Source: UBA6136 sp041158345 (GTDB lineage Bacteria > Pseudomonadota > Gammaproteobacteria > Methylococcales > Methylococcaceae). From it: a stretch of 40,859 nt of DNA. Location: NCBI GenBank assembly GCA_041158345.1, contig JBEBBO010000016.1, positions 1 to 40,859 on the forward strand, read 5' to 3'. The notes below the pieces were generated by a model. It was not told where the DNA came from. It did not search any database and was given only the letters and a program-made list of their open reading frames with translations. The position numbers and the translations under genes were made by a program. Of the stretch, positions 38,956-40,859 are shown piece after piece (positions within the stretch are counted from its first letter, which is position 1; every line of letters starts with the position of its first letter).

Positions 38956-39945
38956 TCAGATCATGCAGCGCGCAGCATAGTCGGCTGCGCCCAAAAGCGC
39001 GGTATTCGGGTTGAGCGCCACGCGAACCGGAAGCTCCTTGAGAAAGTGCGAGAAACGACCCTTGGCAAGGAACCCCGCCATGAATTGGCCATCTTCCACT
39101 AGCGCGTTGAGGATCTTGGGTGCAATTCCGCCACCGATCAAAACACCGCCACGGGAAAGGCACTTCAACGCCAGATTGCCGGCCTCAGCCCCATAAATCC
39201 GCGCGAACCGACGGAGTGTTTCACGCGCCAGAGGATCCTGATATTCCAGCGCATGAAAACTGATTTCCCGCGCTGGATCCTCGGCCGTCTTCAGTGCGGT
39301 TGCGAGCGCCTCGGATTCCGGGAGAATCCCGGTCGAACGCATATAGCCATAAAGTTCGGCAATCCCGGCACCCGAAAGAATGCGCTCCATGCTGACGTGG
39401 CCTGAAAACTTCTCCCGGAGGTACACCAAAAGCCCGTCTTCAAAGGCATCACCCGGCGCAAAATCCGTATGGCCCCCTTCAGTGGCGATCGGATGGTAGT
39501 TCATCCCGTCCCAGAACAATATGGCTTCACCGAGCCCGGTTCCCGCGGCGACCACCGCCCGATTTCCGATCCGCGATTCGGCATGGGGATTGAGCTCCAG
39601 CCACTCTTCAGGCCCCAGCCTCAAAAGGCCCAGCGCCATGGCTTGAAGGTCATTGAGCAATTTAACCCGCGGAATACCCGCCACCTGAGACAGCACCTTT
39701 TCATCGATGACCCAAGGCAGGTTCGTGATCCGGGACACGCCATCAAAAACCGGTCCCGCGACCCCAAAACAGGCCGCTTCGACCGAGACACTCTGATCGC
39801 TCAGAAATTCCTGAACGATGTCCTCGAGGGAGGCATAGTCGGCACTGGGAAAAAGACGCTCACGGACCCGCTCCAATCCATCCGTATTCTTTTCGTACTG
39901 GGCCAAGATGGTTTTGGTGCCACCGATGTCTCCGGCTAAAAGCAT
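38956..39945 (-). CDS. glk: Glucokinase
   Basis: A 329-residue Glk-family (not ROK) enzyme phosphorylating glucose with ATP. Phosphate-binding GDIGGTKT is at 5-12. FGVAGPV, the catalytic-Asp block LLNDLQAMALGL, AAGTGLGEAIL and the EGGHTDFAP sugar site are present, then GGVLIGGGIAPKIL for adenosine. A GGGG lies 6 nt before the ATG. It is divergent from the HAD hydrolase gene. Confidence 0.95.
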   Translation of the reverse strand: MLLAGDIGGTKTILAQYEKNTDGLERVRERLFPSADYASLEDIVQEFLSDQSVSVEAACFGVAGPVFDGVSRITNLPWVIDEKVLSQVAGIPRVKLLNDLQAMALGLLRLGPEEWLELNPHAESRIGNRAVVAAGTGLGEAILFWDGMNYHPIATEGGHTDFAPGDAFEDGLLVYLREKFSGHVSMERILSGAGIAELYGYMRSTGILPESEALATALKTAEDPAREISFHALEYQDPLARETLRRFARIYGAEAGNLALKCLSRGGVLIGGGIAPKILNALVEDGQFMAGFLAKGRFSHFLKELPVRVALNPNTALLGAADYAARCMI

Positions 39946-40134
39946 GCGAACCCCTGATGTAAACTGGCAGTGAACCCTAGACTACACCGTTTTGCACTGA
40001 CGCCCCACTGCATCAGCCCAGCTTTTGCGCACACCGAAGCCGGTCATCCCCAAAAAGCGCCAGGAATCCCTTTGCGCAATCTCGCTTTTGAGAGAAAATC
40101 AGGAGTTATCCTTGCCTCCAGCAGGCTCATTCCG

Positions 40135-40859
40135 ATGCCGCCCATCCCTGTCGTCAACGCTGCAACGCTCATTGAGCGCTACGATGCGCTCTTTTTTGAC
40201 GCCTATGGCGTGCTACTCCACCGGGATGGCCCCCTACCCGGCGCCTGCCAACTTCTGGAAAGACTGCATCAACTGGGAAAACCCTATTTTGTGGTCACCA
40301 ACTCCGCAGCACGGCTCCCGACACATGCCGCAGTCCGATATCAGGCGTTCGGCTTTCCTTTGGAAGCCGATCAAATCATCACCGCCGGTTCACTGATTGC
40401 GCCACATTTCAAAGCAAAGCATCTTGAAGGCAAACGCTGCGCGGTTCTGGGACCCCCCGATAGCCACACCTTTGTGGCACAGGCACAGGGCCTCGTGGTG
40501 CCTGCGACCGAGCCCTTCGATGTTCTGGTGATCGGCGATCAGGTGGGCTTTCCCTTTTTGGATCATATGGACGCGGTTCTGTCCCATTTGATTCAGCGTT
40601 TTGATGCGGACCGTCCGGTGGCACTGGTCCTTCCCAATCCAGACTTGATCTACCCCAAGCCAGCCGGCTTCGGGCTGACCTGCGGCGCAATGGCGACCGT
40701 CATCGAGGCCGTATTGAAGCAACGCTATCCAGAACGCGAGGACATTGCCTTTAGCGTCCTGGGAAAACCCATGCCCACACTCTTTGAGGAGGCCATTCGG
40801 CGCGCAGGCACCCAAAATGCCGTCATGATCGGAGACCAGATCGGCACCGATATTCGGGG
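40135..40859 (+). CDS. HAD-IIA (NagD-like) hydrolase, truncated by the window end
   Basis: Frame runs from ATG 40135 to the window edge (241 codons, incomplete). HAD motif I is FFDAYGVLL (about residues 20-28), motif II VVTNSAA, the motif III Lys is in LGKPMPTLF, and motif IV is MIGDQIGTDI. A cap domain of type IIA lies between motifs II and III. The family dephosphorylates small sugar or nucleoside phosphates; substrate unknown. The Gly in the usual DxDG position is kept, but motif I reads DAYG, with Tyr rather than the second Asp two residues after the first, as in some NagD-like relatives. The ATG is preceded by a weak AGG. Confidence 0.88.
   Translation, partial: MPPIPVVNAATLIERYDALFFDAYGVLLHRDGPLPGACQLLERLHQLGKPYFVVTNSAARLPTHAAVRYQAFGFPLEADQIITAGSLIAPHFKAKHLEGKRCAVLGPPDSHTFVAQAQGLVVPATEPFDVLVIGDQVGFPFLDHMDAVLSHLIQRFDADRPVALVLPNPDLIYPKPAGFGLTCGAMATVIEAVLKQRYPEREDIAFSVLGKPMPTLFEEAIRRAGTQNAVMIGDQIGTDIR

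Noticed and set aside
1..40859. CRISPR array, tRNA or rRNA genes, prophage
   Set aside because: No regularly spaced repeats, no cloverleaf-like sequence and no phage structural or integrase genes were seen by eye.

Overview
The window reads as ordinary chromosome of a non-enteric gammaproteobacterium of moderately high GC. Two gene orders point there: glyQ-glyS-gmhB-plsC, and hfq-hflX-hflK-hflC-hisZ-purA. Having both a CIRCE/HrcA site and an RpoH-type promoter in the dnaK region also fits a beta/gamma-proteobacterium. No rRNA, tRNA or CRISPR array was recognised, and I cannot name the species.

Layout. (1) 1-5480 is an accessory-looking metal locus: a ribbon-helix-helix (BrnA-like) gene, a DUF3147 membrane protein with a CTG start, a TonB-dependent receptor, a NikR-like repressor and a HupE/UreJ-type permease. 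Two copies of one 32-bp inverted-repeat site (33-64 and 1041-1072) are the best operator candidates. The NikR protein has Ser where the Ni-ligand Cys normally sits. (2) 5481-6294 holds one small unknown ORF and a start-less frame. (3) 6295-13019 (minus) is the run hfq-hflX-hflK-hflC-hisZ-purA-yccF. (4) 13126-19198 (minus) is nadK-recN-ftsH-glmM, without the usual rlmE and folP. (5) 19297-24381 (plus) is the heat-shock operon hrcA-grpE-dnaK-dnaJ, with a sigma70-like promoter plus CIRCE at hrcA, a sigma32-like promoter before dnaK, a strong hairpin before dnaJ and a terminator after dnaJ. (6) 24402-27974 (plus) is dapB, a MiaB-like methylthiotransferase and a two-gene ABC importer without a binding protein. 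(7) 27971-32352 (minus) is a sodium-pumping oxaloacetate decarboxylase (oadG-oadA-oadB) followed by a glycosyltransferase. (8) 32353-34596 is a hairpin-dense gene-poor stretch followed by an IS200/IS605-type element (tnpA, tnpB, putative omega RNA). (9) 34593-38867 (minus) is glyQ-glyS-gmhB-plsC. (10) 38956-40859 is glk and, divergently, the start of a HAD hydrolase that runs off the window.

Most promising new biology. The 32.5-32.8 kb intergenic stretch carries two copies of a 15-nt CU-rich motif complementary to the Shine-Dalgarno sequence, each placed between hairpins. The first copy is followed by an intrinsic terminator, so it looks like an undescribed small RNA, possibly with a degenerate second copy. 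Next to it, the IS605 element can be removed in silico to give an empty site that restores a different plsC stop codon. The NikR-like locus (altered ligand, two matching operators, TonB receptor, permease) is the second candidate system, a metal-uptake regulon whose metal may not be nickel.
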